Origin: Anaerolineae bacterium
GTDB lineage: Bacteria > Chloroflexota > Anaerolineae > Aggregatilineales > Phototrophicaceae
DNA length: 64,000 bases
Assembly: GCA_022841825.1 (NCBI GenBank)
Contig: JALHQT010000002.1
Span: 248,001-312,000, forward strand
Direction of reading: 5' to 3'
Position numbers and translations under genes: made by a program. Positions 17,311-24,963 of this stretch are shown here, piece by piece; positions within the stretch are counted from its first letter, which is position 1, and every line of letters starts with the position of its first letter. The notes under the pieces are model-generated. The model saw nothing but the letters and a program-made list of their open reading frames with translations. It had not been told where the DNA came from and did not search any database.

Positions 17311-17519
17311 CGCCCTCACCCCCCGACCCCCTCTCCCACACGTCGCGCAGTGGGACTCGACAAGCGCCAGAACCTAGCGCGACGGGGGCGAGGGGGAGTC
17401 CAGAGGACTCGACTCGCATGGGGACTCTGGAAGTCCCTCTCCCCCGATGCGTTCTCGTAAGCAACACCATATATTATCCGTGCAGCATCGTGTGGGAGAG
17501 GGATTTAGGGTGAGGGCGA
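17311..17519. mobile_element. MITE-like element with 28-30 bp inverted ends (CCCTCACC type)
   Basis: The 311-base gap holds a 209-bp element with no gene. Its left end (17311-17340, CGCCCTCACC then a CCCCTCTCCCACA block) is mirrored by the right end (17491-17519, TGTGGGAGAGGG then TAGGGTGAGGGCG). Inside lie further nested inverted segments such as GGGACT/AGTCCC words. A second element with the same ends is at 40396-40671. With no transposase gene, this fits a non-autonomous miniature element. It sits just downstream of the TIR/helical-repeat gene. Confidence 0.75.
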
Positions 17520-17541
17520 CAAACGTTATCTGTAACTCAGG

Positions 17542-18684
17542 TTACTTTACGTGCTTACGGCGTTTTACTTTCCAGCGCAAATCAAGGTGTTCTTGTGCCA
17601 AATGACCTATTGATAGCTCGTCTGAGTCGACAAATGGTAACGCTTCTGCATGATCGTCCAGTAAGCTCTCAATGATTTCGGTAGACAATAGATCCCAGGT
17701 ATGTTGCATTAGCAAGAATAGAATCCTTATGCGACGCAATGATCCTCCATTTCTGTCTTGTAGCTGTTGGTTTAATTTCAGTGAATCCTCGCCTACTTTT
17801 GTTACGAGTAGTTCTACTTTGAACCGGCTAAGGTGGAAGAGGCAGTAGCGCGCGACACTCACTGTATCTGACCAACCATATCTTGACGAGGTAAAGGTAA
17901 ATGGCCTTCCTAAATCAGAGACTGGAGTGAAGTCTTCATAGGAGAGGTACAACTCGATCAACGCTTCAACAACGCGATCATTTCGCGCTGCCCATAGAAC
18001 TAGTGCATCAATTGCACCTTGGCAGCGTCTTCCGTTTGTATCACGCGCAAATTCCATAAGCACTGGGAGCACCCGCATGTTTTCGACTACTTCAGAAAGA
18101 GTCGTCGAAGCTAGAAATCTCTTATGCGGCTCACGATACGCCAAGAGCTGATCGATCACCTCTGATGCTATAGGATGCGTCAGCTTTGTGAGCGCCCTCA
18201 CCGCCGCGACAAACTTCCCATCATCAAACCCTTCCAAGTCTTCTTTCGCGCGCTTGAGTTCCGCAGGTGCATCCTCAGGAATAACCAACCCACCCACGCC
18301 CGCATTCCGGAAGCTTCTGAGCGTTGAGATCAAATCATCCCAAGTTCGCTTGCCATCTTTGAAGTTGAGATATTGCAGGCTTTCCAGTCGCGGATGCAGT
18401 TTCACATCTTCGAGCAGCAGCGTCACAATCGGTTTGTTGCAGCCCACGCCAAACGCCCATTCGTAGGTCACATATTCGGATTTCTTCGCTTCCTCCGTCA
18501 TCACCACGACTACCGCAAAAGAGGTGCGAATCGCGTTGTCGATCCCCTGCCGCCAGTCCTCGCTCGGGCGCAGTTTCGCGTCGATCCACCAGACTAATCC
18601 CGCTTCCTCAAGCATGTTCTTGAGCAGCTCGATGAAGTCGGTCATCGTTGCGTCGTGCTTGTACGAAATGAAGACATGGCTCAT
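17542..18684 (-). CDS. TIR-domain protein with C-terminal helical-repeat region
   Basis: This 380-residue protein has an N-terminal TIR domain at 3-125 (VFISYKHDATMTDFIELL, VWWIDAKLRPSEDWRQGIDNAI, SEYVTYEWAFG). The TIR NADase glutamate position holds G47, so NAD cleavage by this domain is uncertain. Residues 160-380 are almost all helical, with HEAT/ARM-like spacing (KFVAAVRALTKLTHPIASEVIDQLLAYREPH, GAIDALVLWAARNDRVVEALIELYL), as expected for a sensor or scaffold. ATG 18684 gives the natural TIR start; the longer frame adds 26 unlikely codons. The gene is visibly AT-richer than its neighbours and lies between a MITE-like element and a toxin-antitoxin pair, which suggests acquisition by transfer. 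A defence role is inference. Confidence 0.85.
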   Translation of the reverse strand: MSHVFISYKHDATMTDFIELLKNMLEEAGLVWWIDAKLRPSEDWRQGIDNAIRTSFAVVVVMTEEAKKSEYVTYEWAFGVGCNKPIVTLLLEDVKLHPRLESLQYLNFKDGKRTWDDLISTLRSFRNAGVGGLVIPEDAPAELKRAKEDLEGFDDGKFVAAVRALTKLTHPIASEVIDQLLAYREPHKRFLASTTLSEVVENMRVLPVLMEFARDTNGRRCQGAIDALVLWAARNDRVVEALIELYLSYEDFTPVSDLGRPFTFTSSRYGWSDTVSVARYCLFHLSRFKVELLVTKVGEDSLKLNQQLQDRNGGSLRRIRILFLLMQHTWDLLSTEIIESLLDDHAEALPFVDSDELSIGHLAQEHLDLRWKVKRRKHVK

Positions 18685-18727
18685 TGGACTGACGTCTCCA
18701 AAGATATTTGGTTCGAGAGTATTTGGG

Positions 18728-18916
18728 CTACTCGTCGTTTTGCTCGGGCAGTAAATGCCCATACTGTTCTTGAAAGAGATTCATGCCCTGTTCATGTAAC
18801 CCAATCAGAAGATCGTGAAGCGTAATTTCTTCTGCCAGCATCTGTTCGATTCGAGCGGCGATCTCCGGTAGCTATATTGGGGCATCAACCATCGCGTCGT
18901 TGTTGGTAATCGACAT
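18728..18916 (-). pseudogene. Small gene broken by an in-frame TAG
   Basis: Reading leftward from an ATG at 18916, the frame gives 14 residues (MSITNNDAMVDAPI), a TAG, then 47 more residues in the same frame (LPEIAARIEQMLAEEITLHDLLIGLHEQGMN and so on) to a TAG at 18728. The continuation is a good amphipathic helical protein of about 62 residues. One base change from CAG or GAG would explain the stop. It lies between the TIR/helical-repeat gene and the DUF5615 toxin on the same strand, so it may be the remnant of a small partner of either. A sequencing error is the other explanation. Confidence 0.55.
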
Positions 18917-18939
18917 GAGGCTTTACCCCAAGAGGCTAT

Positions 18940-19278
18940 CTACCGCAACCAGAAGACGCTGCCCTTTGCGTCTTCGGCTGTGTGCCCGTCCCCAAAAGCG
19001 ATCAACAACCGCACGATAATGCCAAAGTCATCCTGGCGTGCGCTGGTGATACAAATCAAGCCTGCGTGCCCCTGGCTCGCCATCGTCCTGCCGGCAAACG
19101 GATGGTCGAAGGTAACGAGGATGCGCCCCTGCTCGGTCGCATATTGCAGGTGTTCTTCATCTGGCTTCTGTGTCATTCCGACATCTACCGCCATGACAAC
19201 AGAGTAGCCGCGCTTTGCAATCTGTTCGGCAGCCGGGCGCGGCATCATTTCGTCAAAGTAGAAGCTAACCGCCGCCAT
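18940..19278 (-). CDS. DUF5615 PIN-like toxin (putative RNase)
   Basis: This 112-residue protein matches the DUF5615/Mut7-C-like branch of the PIN nuclease fold. The acidic positions expected for metal binding are present: D9-E10 (FYFDEMMP), D40-E41 (PDEEHLQYA) and D58 in GRILVTFDHPF. Such proteins pair with DUF433 antitoxins and are predicted to cut RNA. The start at 19278 (MAAVSFYFDE) overlaps the end of the DUF433 gene by 14 bases, the usual arrangement. The longer frame adds 18 codons that lie wholly within the antitoxin gene and were rejected. Activity is family inference. Confidence 0.86.
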   Translation of the reverse strand: MAAVSFYFDEMMPRPAAEQIAKRGYSVVMAVDVGMTQKPDEEHLQYATEQGRILVTFDHPFAGRTMASQGHAGLICITSARQDDFGIIVRLLIAFGDGHTAEDAKGSVFWLR

Positions 19279-19555
19279 GCTGATCCGCCAAGATGTTGAA
19301 CTGACGGATCGCTTCTTGCTCCTGCGCGTCAATCTGCTCTCGATGCTCGTCGTAGTAGAGCAGCGCCGCTAACACCTCAGCTTCACTGATGGTGAAGTTA
19401 TAGGCAGTTTCGGCGAGCGTCCAGCCATTCCTGCGATGGTTGTAGGCGATGATCGCGACCGTCACGCGCCGCCCGCGTATGTGCGGGCGGTCGCCAAAGA
19501 TGCGTGTTTCGATGTACTTGCTCAAATCGACGGGTGCCGGTGCTTGTACAGCCAT
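19265..19555 (-). CDS. DUF433 antitoxin
   Basis: This 96-residue protein is a DUF433 family member: a small helix-turn-helix-like protein that neutralises a PIN-like toxin and probably binds its own promoter. The family motif is seen as YIETRIFGDRPHIRGRRVTVAIIAYNHRRNGWTLAETAYNFTISEAEVLAALLYYDEHREQID. The toxin gene follows with a 14-base overlap. Its start codon lies three bases after the stop of the ALDH16 gene, so the pair could be cotranscribed with that metabolic gene. A second DUF433 gene without partner is at 40688-40921. Confidence 0.88.
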   Translation of the reverse strand: MAVQAPAPVDLSKYIETRIFGDRPHIRGRRVTVAIIAYNHRRNGWTLAETAYNFTISEAEVLAALLYYDEHREQIDAQEQEAIRQFNILADQHGGG

Positions 19556-19558
19556 CGC

Positions 19559-22000
19559 TTATTCCCCCGTCGGCAGCCAGACATTCTTGACCTGCACCGC
19601 CTCGTGCAGGAACTCCTCGCCCGCGCCCTGGTGCGCATCCGCCCAATCGCGTGCGATGCCGTAGCTGACGAACGTCCGCTTCATGTTGTGCGCCGAAAGC
19701 TCCTCCACCTTGGCGCTGCCGTCTGCACTGCCGAAGTACCACATCGCGTCCACGTCGTCATGCTCGACCAGCGTCTTGGTCAGGTGGTCGCGGTCGCCCG
19801 TGACGATGTTGACGACGCCGCCCGGCAGATCGCTCGTCTCCAGCACCTGATAGAAATCGGTCGCGCTCAACGGCGAGACAGGCGACGGGATGACGACGAC
19901 CGTGTTGCCGCGCGCGATGGCGGGCGCGACCAGCGAGACGAAGCCCAGCAGCGGATACTCGTCCGGGCAAGCGATGCCGACCACGCCAATCGCCTCATTG
20001 ACCGCCAGCGTCAGCCCGCGCAGCGGCGTCTCCTGCATCGTGCCGCCGAACTTATCGCTGTAGGCGGCGTAAGTGAAGAGGCGCTCGATGCTCAATTCGA
20101 CCTCGCGCGTGGCGTACGCCTCGCTCTTGCCCGTCTGCGCGGCGATGCGGCGGGCGAATTCGTCGGCGCGCGCGCTCAGGTTTTCCGCGATGTAGTAGAG
20201 GATCTGCGCGCGGTTGTGTCCGCTCTTGCTCGCCCAGCCCGCTGCCGCGTTCGCCGCCTCGACGGCATCGCGGATATCCTTGCGGTTGCCATCGCCGACC
20301 TGCCCGACGTGCGCACCGTCCGGCGCGTAGATCTCGCGGCTGTAGTTGCCATCCGGGCGCACCTGCTTGCCGCCGATGAACAGCTTGGGCGTGCGGTCGA
20401 TGGGGAACAAGGACGATTGTAGGGGCGACCCATGGGTCGCCCCTACAGACGATCCGTTAATCGGTGCGGGGCGACCGGGCACAGCGGCACCCCATTTCTC
20501 GATCTTGCCGACCTGCGGGCGCGGGCGCTCCTGCCACGTCGGGCGCACATATTCGTACAAGCCCTCTTTGCCGCCTTCGCGCCCGAAGCCGCTCTCGCGG
20601 TAGCCGCCAAAGCCGCTCGCCGCATCGAACAGGTTCGAGCAGTTGACCCAGACGGTGCCCGCCTTGACCTTACGCGCGATGTCGAGCGCCAGGTTAATGC
20701 TCTCGCTGTAGATGGTCGCCGCCAAGCCGTAGCGCGTGTTATTCGCCAGCGCGACCGCCTCTTTGGGCGTGCGGAACGAGAGCGCGACAACGACGGGTCC
20801 GAAGATCTCCTCCTGCACGACAGTCGAGGACGGTTGCACGTTGGTCAGCAGCGTTGGGCGGTACCACGAGCCTTTCTCCGGCAGCGGGCAGTCCGGCTGG
20901 TAGAGATGCGCGCCCTCTGCCACGCCCTTCTGCACCCAGTCGTCAATCGACTGGCGCTGTCCAGGATCGACTATCGCGCCGATGTCGATCGATTTGTCGA
21001 GCGGTCCGCCGATGCGCAGCAGATTCATGCGCCGCTTGACCTTGGCGATGAACTTATCGTATATGCTCTCCTGCACCAGCAGGCGCGACCCCGCGCAGCA
21101 GACCTGACCCTGGTTGAACCAGATCGCATCGACCAGCCCTTCGACCGCCGCGTCCTGGTCGGCGTCGTCGAAGACGATGAACGGCGACTTGCCGCCGAGT
21201 TCGAGCGACATGCGCTTGCCGCTGCCCGCCGTCACCTTGCGGATGATGCGCCCGACATCGGTGCTGCCTGTGAAGGCGATCTTGTCGATGTCCGGGTGCT
21301 CGGTGATGGCGGTGCCGAGCGCGCTGCTGCCCGTCATGATGTTGACGACGCCCGGCGGCACGCCCGCTTCATGCAGGATCTCTGCGAAGAGCAGCGCGCT
21401 CAGGCTGGTATACGAGGCGGGCTTGAGGATGACGGTGTTGCCCATCGCAATCGCGGGCGCGATCTTCCAGCCCATCATCATGAGCGGGAAGTTCCAGGGG
21501 ATGATCTGCCCGACGACGCCGACGGGCTGGTAGCCGGGCAGCTCCTGCTCCATCAACTGTGCCCAGCCCGCGTAGTAGTAGAAGTGGCGGGCGACCAGCG
21601 GGATGTCGAGGTCGCGCGTTTCACGGAAGGGCTTGCCGTTGTCGAGCGACTCGACCACCGCCAGCAGGCGGGCGTGCTTTTGCACCGTGCGGGCGATGGC
21701 GTACATGACGCGGGCGCGCGTGTGCCCGCTCGCCTTGCTCCACGACTCAAACGCCGTGCGCGCGGATTTCACGGCGTCGTCGAGGTCATCCTTGCCGCCG
21801 TTGGCATAGGCGGTCAGCACTTCGCCCGTCGCCGGATTGCGCGTTTCGTTGTATTTGCCGCTCTTGGGGGCGACCCACTTGCCACCGACATACAGGTCGA
21901 ACTTACGCTTGTGATCTTCCAGCCACGCCTGCGCCGCATCGGGCGCTTCCGGCGCGGGACCATAGGACATGGTGTGGAACAATTCGGCTACTTTTGACAT
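19559..22000 (-). CDS. Bacterial ALDH16: two-domain aldehyde dehydrogenase
   Basis: This 813-residue protein contains two aldehyde dehydrogenase domains. The first (about 25-490) is complete, with LELGGKSPF (general-base Glu) and nucleophile C301 in NQGQVCCAG; it oxidises an aldehyde to the acid with NAD(P)+. The second (about 535-813) keeps the fold (LFIGGKQVRPDGNY, AIARGNTVVVIPSPVSPLSATDF) but has no GQxC motif and ends early, exactly the feature of the ALDH16 family, where it stabilises the enzyme. The linker near residues 515-530 is encoded by an intergenic-type palindrome (20419-20446) and reads SVGATHGSPLQ. The start is ATG 22000 (MSKVAELFHTM). The substrate is unknown. Confidence 0.9.
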   Translation of the reverse strand: MSKVAELFHTMSYGPAPEAPDAAQAWLEDHKRKFDLYVGGKWVAPKSGKYNETRNPATGEVLTAYANGGKDDLDDAVKSARTAFESWSKASGHTRARVMYAIARTVQKHARLLAVVESLDNGKPFRETRDLDIPLVARHFYYYAGWAQLMEQELPGYQPVGVVGQIIPWNFPLMMMGWKIAPAIAMGNTVILKPASYTSLSALLFAEILHEAGVPPGVVNIMTGSSALGTAITEHPDIDKIAFTGSTDVGRIIRKVTAGSGKRMSLELGGKSPFIVFDDADQDAAVEGLVDAIWFNQGQVCCAGSRLLVQESIYDKFIAKVKRRMNLLRIGGPLDKSIDIGAIVDPGQRQSIDDWVQKGVAEGAHLYQPDCPLPEKGSWYRPTLLTNVQPSSTVVQEEIFGPVVVALSFRTPKEAVALANNTRYGLAATIYSESINLALDIARKVKAGTVWVNCSNLFDAASGFGGYRESGFGREGGKEGLYEYVRPTWQERPRPQVGKIEKWGAAVPGRPAPINGSSVGATHGSPLQSSLFPIDRTPKLFIGGKQVRPDGNYSREIYAPDGAHVGQVGDGNRKDIRDAVEAANAAAGWASKSGHNRAQILYYIAENLSARADEFARRIAAQTGKSEAYATREVELSIERLFTYAAYSDKFGGTMQETPLRGLTLAVNEAIGVVGIACPDEYPLLGFVSLVAPAIARGNTVVVIPSPVSPLSATDFYQVLETSDLPGGVVNIVTGDRDHLTKTLVEHDDVDAMWYFGSADGSAKVEELSAHNMKRTFVSYGIARDWADAHQGAGEEFLHEAVQVKNVWLPTGE
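20419..20446. repeat. GTAGGGGCG-clamp palindrome inside the ALDH16 coding sequence
   Basis: A perfect 28-bp palindrome (clamp GTAGGGGCG, core ACCCATGGGT, clamp CGCCCCTAC) lies in the interdomain linker of the ALDH16 gene. An identical copy is intergenic at 38795-38822. The reading frame is kept through it. This shows the element can move into, or be tolerated in, coding DNA. Confidence 0.92.
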
Positions 22001-22131
22001 GAGGGTTGCGACCTCTCGTATGTGCAGGTGATGGTTATCTCCCATTATCCTGTAAAATAGACGGCAAAAGCAACTGAGGGATCATGAAATGATCACACTG
22101 CAAAAACGCGATTAAATCAGGTTAAAGCCTT

Positions 22132-22160
22132 TTGACTCGGCAATTTGTTTGTGATATTCT
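22132..22160 (+). promoter_or_regulatory. Sigma70-type promoter of the Rieske/cytochrome operon
   Basis: TTGACT (22132-22137), a 17-base spacer and TATTCT (22155-22160) form a near-consensus promoter pointing to the Rieske gene at 22400. The resulting leader of about 230 bases is AT-rich for this genome. It ends with a hairpin CCCCAT-TTC-ATGGGG (22357-22371), 13 bases before the AGGAGG ribosome binding site. The hairpin belongs to the window-wide palindrome family and could affect mRNA stability or translation. Confidence 0.7.
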
Positions 22161-22399
22161 GTACAAAGTAAAAATCGCGAACGTGGTGCGAATACAAAAA
22201 CTGAGAGAAGTGCCGAATCGCTCGGTTCTTTTCGTCTCTGAAAAGTTTACTTTTCGTTGTTGTAATTGTCCTAAACGCGGTATCATCTGCGCCCACTTCT
22301 GATAAAGACTTTTGGGCGCGATTTGTCAGTATAAATCGACGCGGCTAGAGAGCGATCCCCATTTCATGGGGGATTGTATGAGTGAGGAGGACGCCAGAT
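22161..22399 (+). other. Leader region of the respiratory operon, no gene
   Basis: No coding frame was seen here. The stretch is AT-richer than its surroundings. It has a weak hairpin (CCGA-ATCGC-TCGG) followed by TTCTTTTC that could be an attenuator, and the repeat-type hairpin at 22357-22371. AGGAGG at 22385-22390 is the strong ribosome binding site of the Rieske gene. Confidence 0.5.
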
Positions 22400-22987
22400 A
22401 TGGCAAGTGCTGTTACGGCTGATGTGCAGGCAAGAGCAATCGCGACGGAACGTGCGGCGGAGATCGAAATTGCGCCCCCCAGTCGCCGTGAGTTTCTCTA
22501 TTACATCTGGACGGCGTCGCTGGTCCTGCTGCTGGGGCAGGCGGGTGCTGCGCTGATCTGGTTCGCCCTTCCGCGTTTCAAGGAAGGCACCTTCGGCGGT
22601 ACATTCGGCTTCGCGCCGGATCGTGTGCCGCAGCCAAACAGCGCGCCGGTCACCGTGCCGGAGGGACGCTTCCATGTCGTCCACAGCGATGCAGGTGTCA
22701 ACGTTCTCTACGCCGTGTGCACGCATCTGGGCTGCCTGCCGCGCTGGAACCCGGCGGAAAACCGCTTCCAGTGCCCATGCCATGGGTCACAGTTTGCGCT
22801 GACAGGCACCTACCTGGCGGGTCCCGCGCCGCGCAGCCTGGATCGCTTTGCGACTACGATCACATTCACCGATGGCTCGACTGCCACGCAGAACGAAGTG
22901 GGCGACGCTATACCGTTGGATGGCAAGACGATTGCCAGCGTCGCCATCAACACAGGGCGTCGCATCAATCATGGCAGCAAGACGTAA
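22400..22987 (+). CDS. Rieske iron-sulfur protein of a cytochrome bc/b6f-type complex
   Basis: This 195-residue protein carries a [2Fe-2S] Rieske cluster and passes electrons from quinol to cytochrome c. Box I is CTHLGC (C107, H109, C112) and box II is CPCHGS (C125, C127, H128); C107/H109/C125/H128 are the ligands and C112-C127 the disulfide. One membrane helix at about 40-62 follows SRREF, a twin-arginine-like motif, as usual for Rieske proteins inserted by Tat. ATG 22400 has AGGAGG at a spacing of nine bases. It is the first gene of the operon with cytochrome b and a di-heme cytochrome c. The short insertion between boxes and the extra C-terminal segment look normal for b6f-like versions. 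Confidence 0.95.
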   Translation: MASAVTADVQARAIATERAAEIEIAPPSRREFLYYIWTASLVLLLGQAGAALIWFALPRFKEGTFGGTFGFAPDRVPQPNSAPVTVPEGRFHVVHSDAGVNVLYAVCTHLGCLPRWNPAENRFQCPCHGSQFALTGTYLAGPAPRSLDRFATTITFTDGSTATQNEVGDAIPLDGKTIASVAINTGRRINHGSKT

Positions 22988-23021
22988 TACCGCCCCTCTC
23001 AGGTTTGGCGAGCGGGAGCAG

Positions 23022-23076
23022 GGACGAGACATGCCTCGTCCGCTTGCAGCGTGGAGGAACGACTCGTCCACGCTGC
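23022..23076. repeat. Double hairpin between Rieske and cytochrome b genes
   Basis: Two hairpins stand side by side: GGACGAG-ACATGC-CTCGTCC (23022-23041) and GCAGCGTGGA / TCCACGCTGC (23046-23076). The first shares the GGGACGAG...CTCGTCCG words of the 57-bp elements at 43683 and 46373. It lies inside an operon, so it may tune the relative amounts of the Rieske and cytochrome b mRNAs rather than end transcription; no T-tract follows. Confidence 0.75.
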
Positions 23077-23155
23077 GAGCACGGGTGAGGTTTTAAGCGA
23101 GTGGAAGCACCGTCCCCAGGGGGATGGATATGTGTAAAGTGATGGAGCAAAAGGG

Positions 23156-24961
23156 ATGTCTGTACTTCCATTTCCATCGTTTTTAGACGACGTCAAGGAA
23201 AAAGGGTTCAAGAAGGCTGTCTTCGAGGGCATTAACGAAGTCGTCGAACGCGCGACTGCGGGGATGAACGTGCAGGACATCCGCGAAGCGCTGCGTGGCG
23301 AAGCCCCGTCGCGCAAGCCGAACCCACGCTTGCAGCCACATGCCGACGGCTTCTGGTTGCATATGCGCCCCAGCTACTTCCACAAGTCGGTGACGGGGAT
23401 TTATCCCGAATTCCGACTGGGCTGGCTTTCCACGTACTTCGTCGTCTTCGAGACGATCACCGGTATTTTCCTGATGGTCTGGTATACGCCCTCGCCGGAA
23501 GTCGCGTATGCCAACATGATCAGCATCATGAGTGCTGTGCCGCTCGGTCAGTTCATGCGCGACCTGCATCGCCTCGGTGCAGAAGCGATGGTGCTGATCG
23601 TAACACTCCATATGTTACGAACGTTCTTCACGGCGAGTTATAAAAAGCCGAGACAATTCACCTGGTTCACGGGTGTCATCCTGCTCGGTCTGACGCTGTT
23701 CCTCTCCTTCAGCGGCTACCTGCTCCCGTGGGATCAGTTGGCGCTGTGGGCGGTGACGATTGGCGCGTCGATGGTCGAAGCCGCGCCGCCGGAAGTCGTC
23801 GGCACGAACCTCAACCTGCTGCTCCGCGGCGGTCCGGAAATCGGCGCGAACGGTCTCTTGCGCTTCTACCTCCTCCATGTGCTGCTGGTGCCCGCGCTGC
23901 TGTTCGTCTTCACGGGCGTCCACTACTACAAGGTCGTGGTGCATGGGCACAGCCTGCCGCCAGCGGAAGAAAACATTGGCGAAGACACCGCCAAGCGCGT
24001 GCCGCTGGATAAGCGCGTCTACTTCATCCCCGACATTCTGACCAGCGAAATCATGTGGATCGGCATCACGACCCTGATCCTGGTCATCCTGTGTACCTGG
24101 TTCTTCCATGCCCCGCTGGAAAATCACGCCGACCCGCAGAGCACGCCGCTCGGCACGACCGCTCCCTGGTACTTCCTGTGGGTGCAGGGCGCGCTCAAAC
24201 TTGGCGACAAGGTCTTCTGGGGCATCATCTTCCCGACCATCGCGCTCGGCTTCCTGGCTGTCATGCCGTACCTCGATACAACGCCCAGCCGCCGGTGGGC
24301 ACACCGCCGCACGGCGCTCACCGTCGCCTTCCTGATGATCAGCGCGACGACCGTGCTCTCGTACATGGGCTTGGCGGAATTCGGCGTGCCGCTGTCGGCG
24401 GATGTCGAAATCCTCCATGAGATGACGATGGAACCCGCGCATAACCACATGGGTAAACTGCTGCCCATTCCGTTTGACCAACTTGCCGTCGGCATGTACA
24501 GCACGCGCGAAATTGACGCGGAAGCTGGGCAGGAGGCGGCGGCAATCGCGGCGCTCAACGCGGAAATCGCCGAGAACGGTCACATGCAGCTCATCACGAA
24601 TGCGCTCAGCACCGCATCTGCCAATTTCAGCGGCACGCCGAGCTTCACACTCGTGCCGTCGGATGCGGATGAGCTGCATAAGGCGCTGGAGTTCTTCAAC
24701 GAGCGCATGCATCATGATGCGGACGAACTCGTCAATGCCTGGGGTGGTGTCATCATCCTGGAGCAGCAGGCAGACCTGAAGCGCGCGATGGCTTTCATGA
24801 TCTGGAATGAGGTCGTCTTCGACAACGGGCGTGTCGCCTACGGCACGGATGGTGAGCCGATCCTTCGTCTGGACGAAAATGGGCAGCCGGTCACCCGTAT
24901 CGCGATGGACTACGTCTACATTCATCGTGACGCGCAGTACTTCGCCGCGCCTGGGAGCTAA
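23156..24961 (+). CDS. Cytochrome b with C-terminal extension
   Basis: This 601-residue protein is the quinol-oxidising membrane subunit. About seven helices are visible between residues 90 and 425. Haem ligands are H138/H152 (HRLGAEAMVLIVTLH) and H241/H256. The 14-residue spacing in the second pair is the b6-type, not the mitochondrial one. At the Qo site the PEWY motif reads A336-P-W-Y, so its glutamate is missing. The b6 and subunit IV parts are fused into one chain. Residues about 430-601 form a soluble extension (EILHEMTMEPAHNHMGKLL, DADELHKALEFFNERMHHDADEL) that I cannot assign. It follows the Rieske gene by 168 bases and precedes the cytochrome c gene by two bases. Confidence 0.93.
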   Translation: MSVLPFPSFLDDVKEKGFKKAVFEGINEVVERATAGMNVQDIREALRGEAPSRKPNPRLQPHADGFWLHMRPSYFHKSVTGIYPEFRLGWLSTYFVVFETITGIFLMVWYTPSPEVAYANMISIMSAVPLGQFMRDLHRLGAEAMVLIVTLHMLRTFFTASYKKPRQFTWFTGVILLGLTLFLSFSGYLLPWDQLALWAVTIGASMVEAAPPEVVGTNLNLLLRGGPEIGANGLLRFYLLHVLLVPALLFVFTGVHYYKVVVHGHSLPPAEENIGEDTAKRVPLDKRVYFIPDILTSEIMWIGITTLILVILCTWFFHAPLENHADPQSTPLGTTAPWYFLWVQGALKLGDKVFWGIIFPTIALGFLAVMPYLDTTPSRRWAHRRTALTVAFLMISATTVLSYMGLAEFGVPLSADVEILHEMTMEPAHNHMGKLLPIPFDQLAVGMYSTREIDAEAGQEAAAIAALNAEIAENGHMQLITNALSTASANFSGTPSFTLVPSDADELHKALEFFNERMHHDADELVNAWGGVIILEQQADLKRAMAFMIWNEVVFDNGRVAYGTDGEPILRLDENGQPVTRIAMDYVYIHRDAQYFAAPGS

Positions 24962-24963
24962 TC

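Noticed and set aside
18859-18876. TAG recoding (pyrrolysine or suppression) in the small gene at 18728-18916
   Set aside because: No pyl genes or context signal are visible and other genes here use TAG as a normal stop, so a broken gene or sequencing error is simpler.
20432-21997. A 521-codon plus-strand frame opposite ALDH16
   Set aside because: Antisense to a well-defined dehydrogenase, composed mainly of Arg, Ala, Val and Asp; no start signal.
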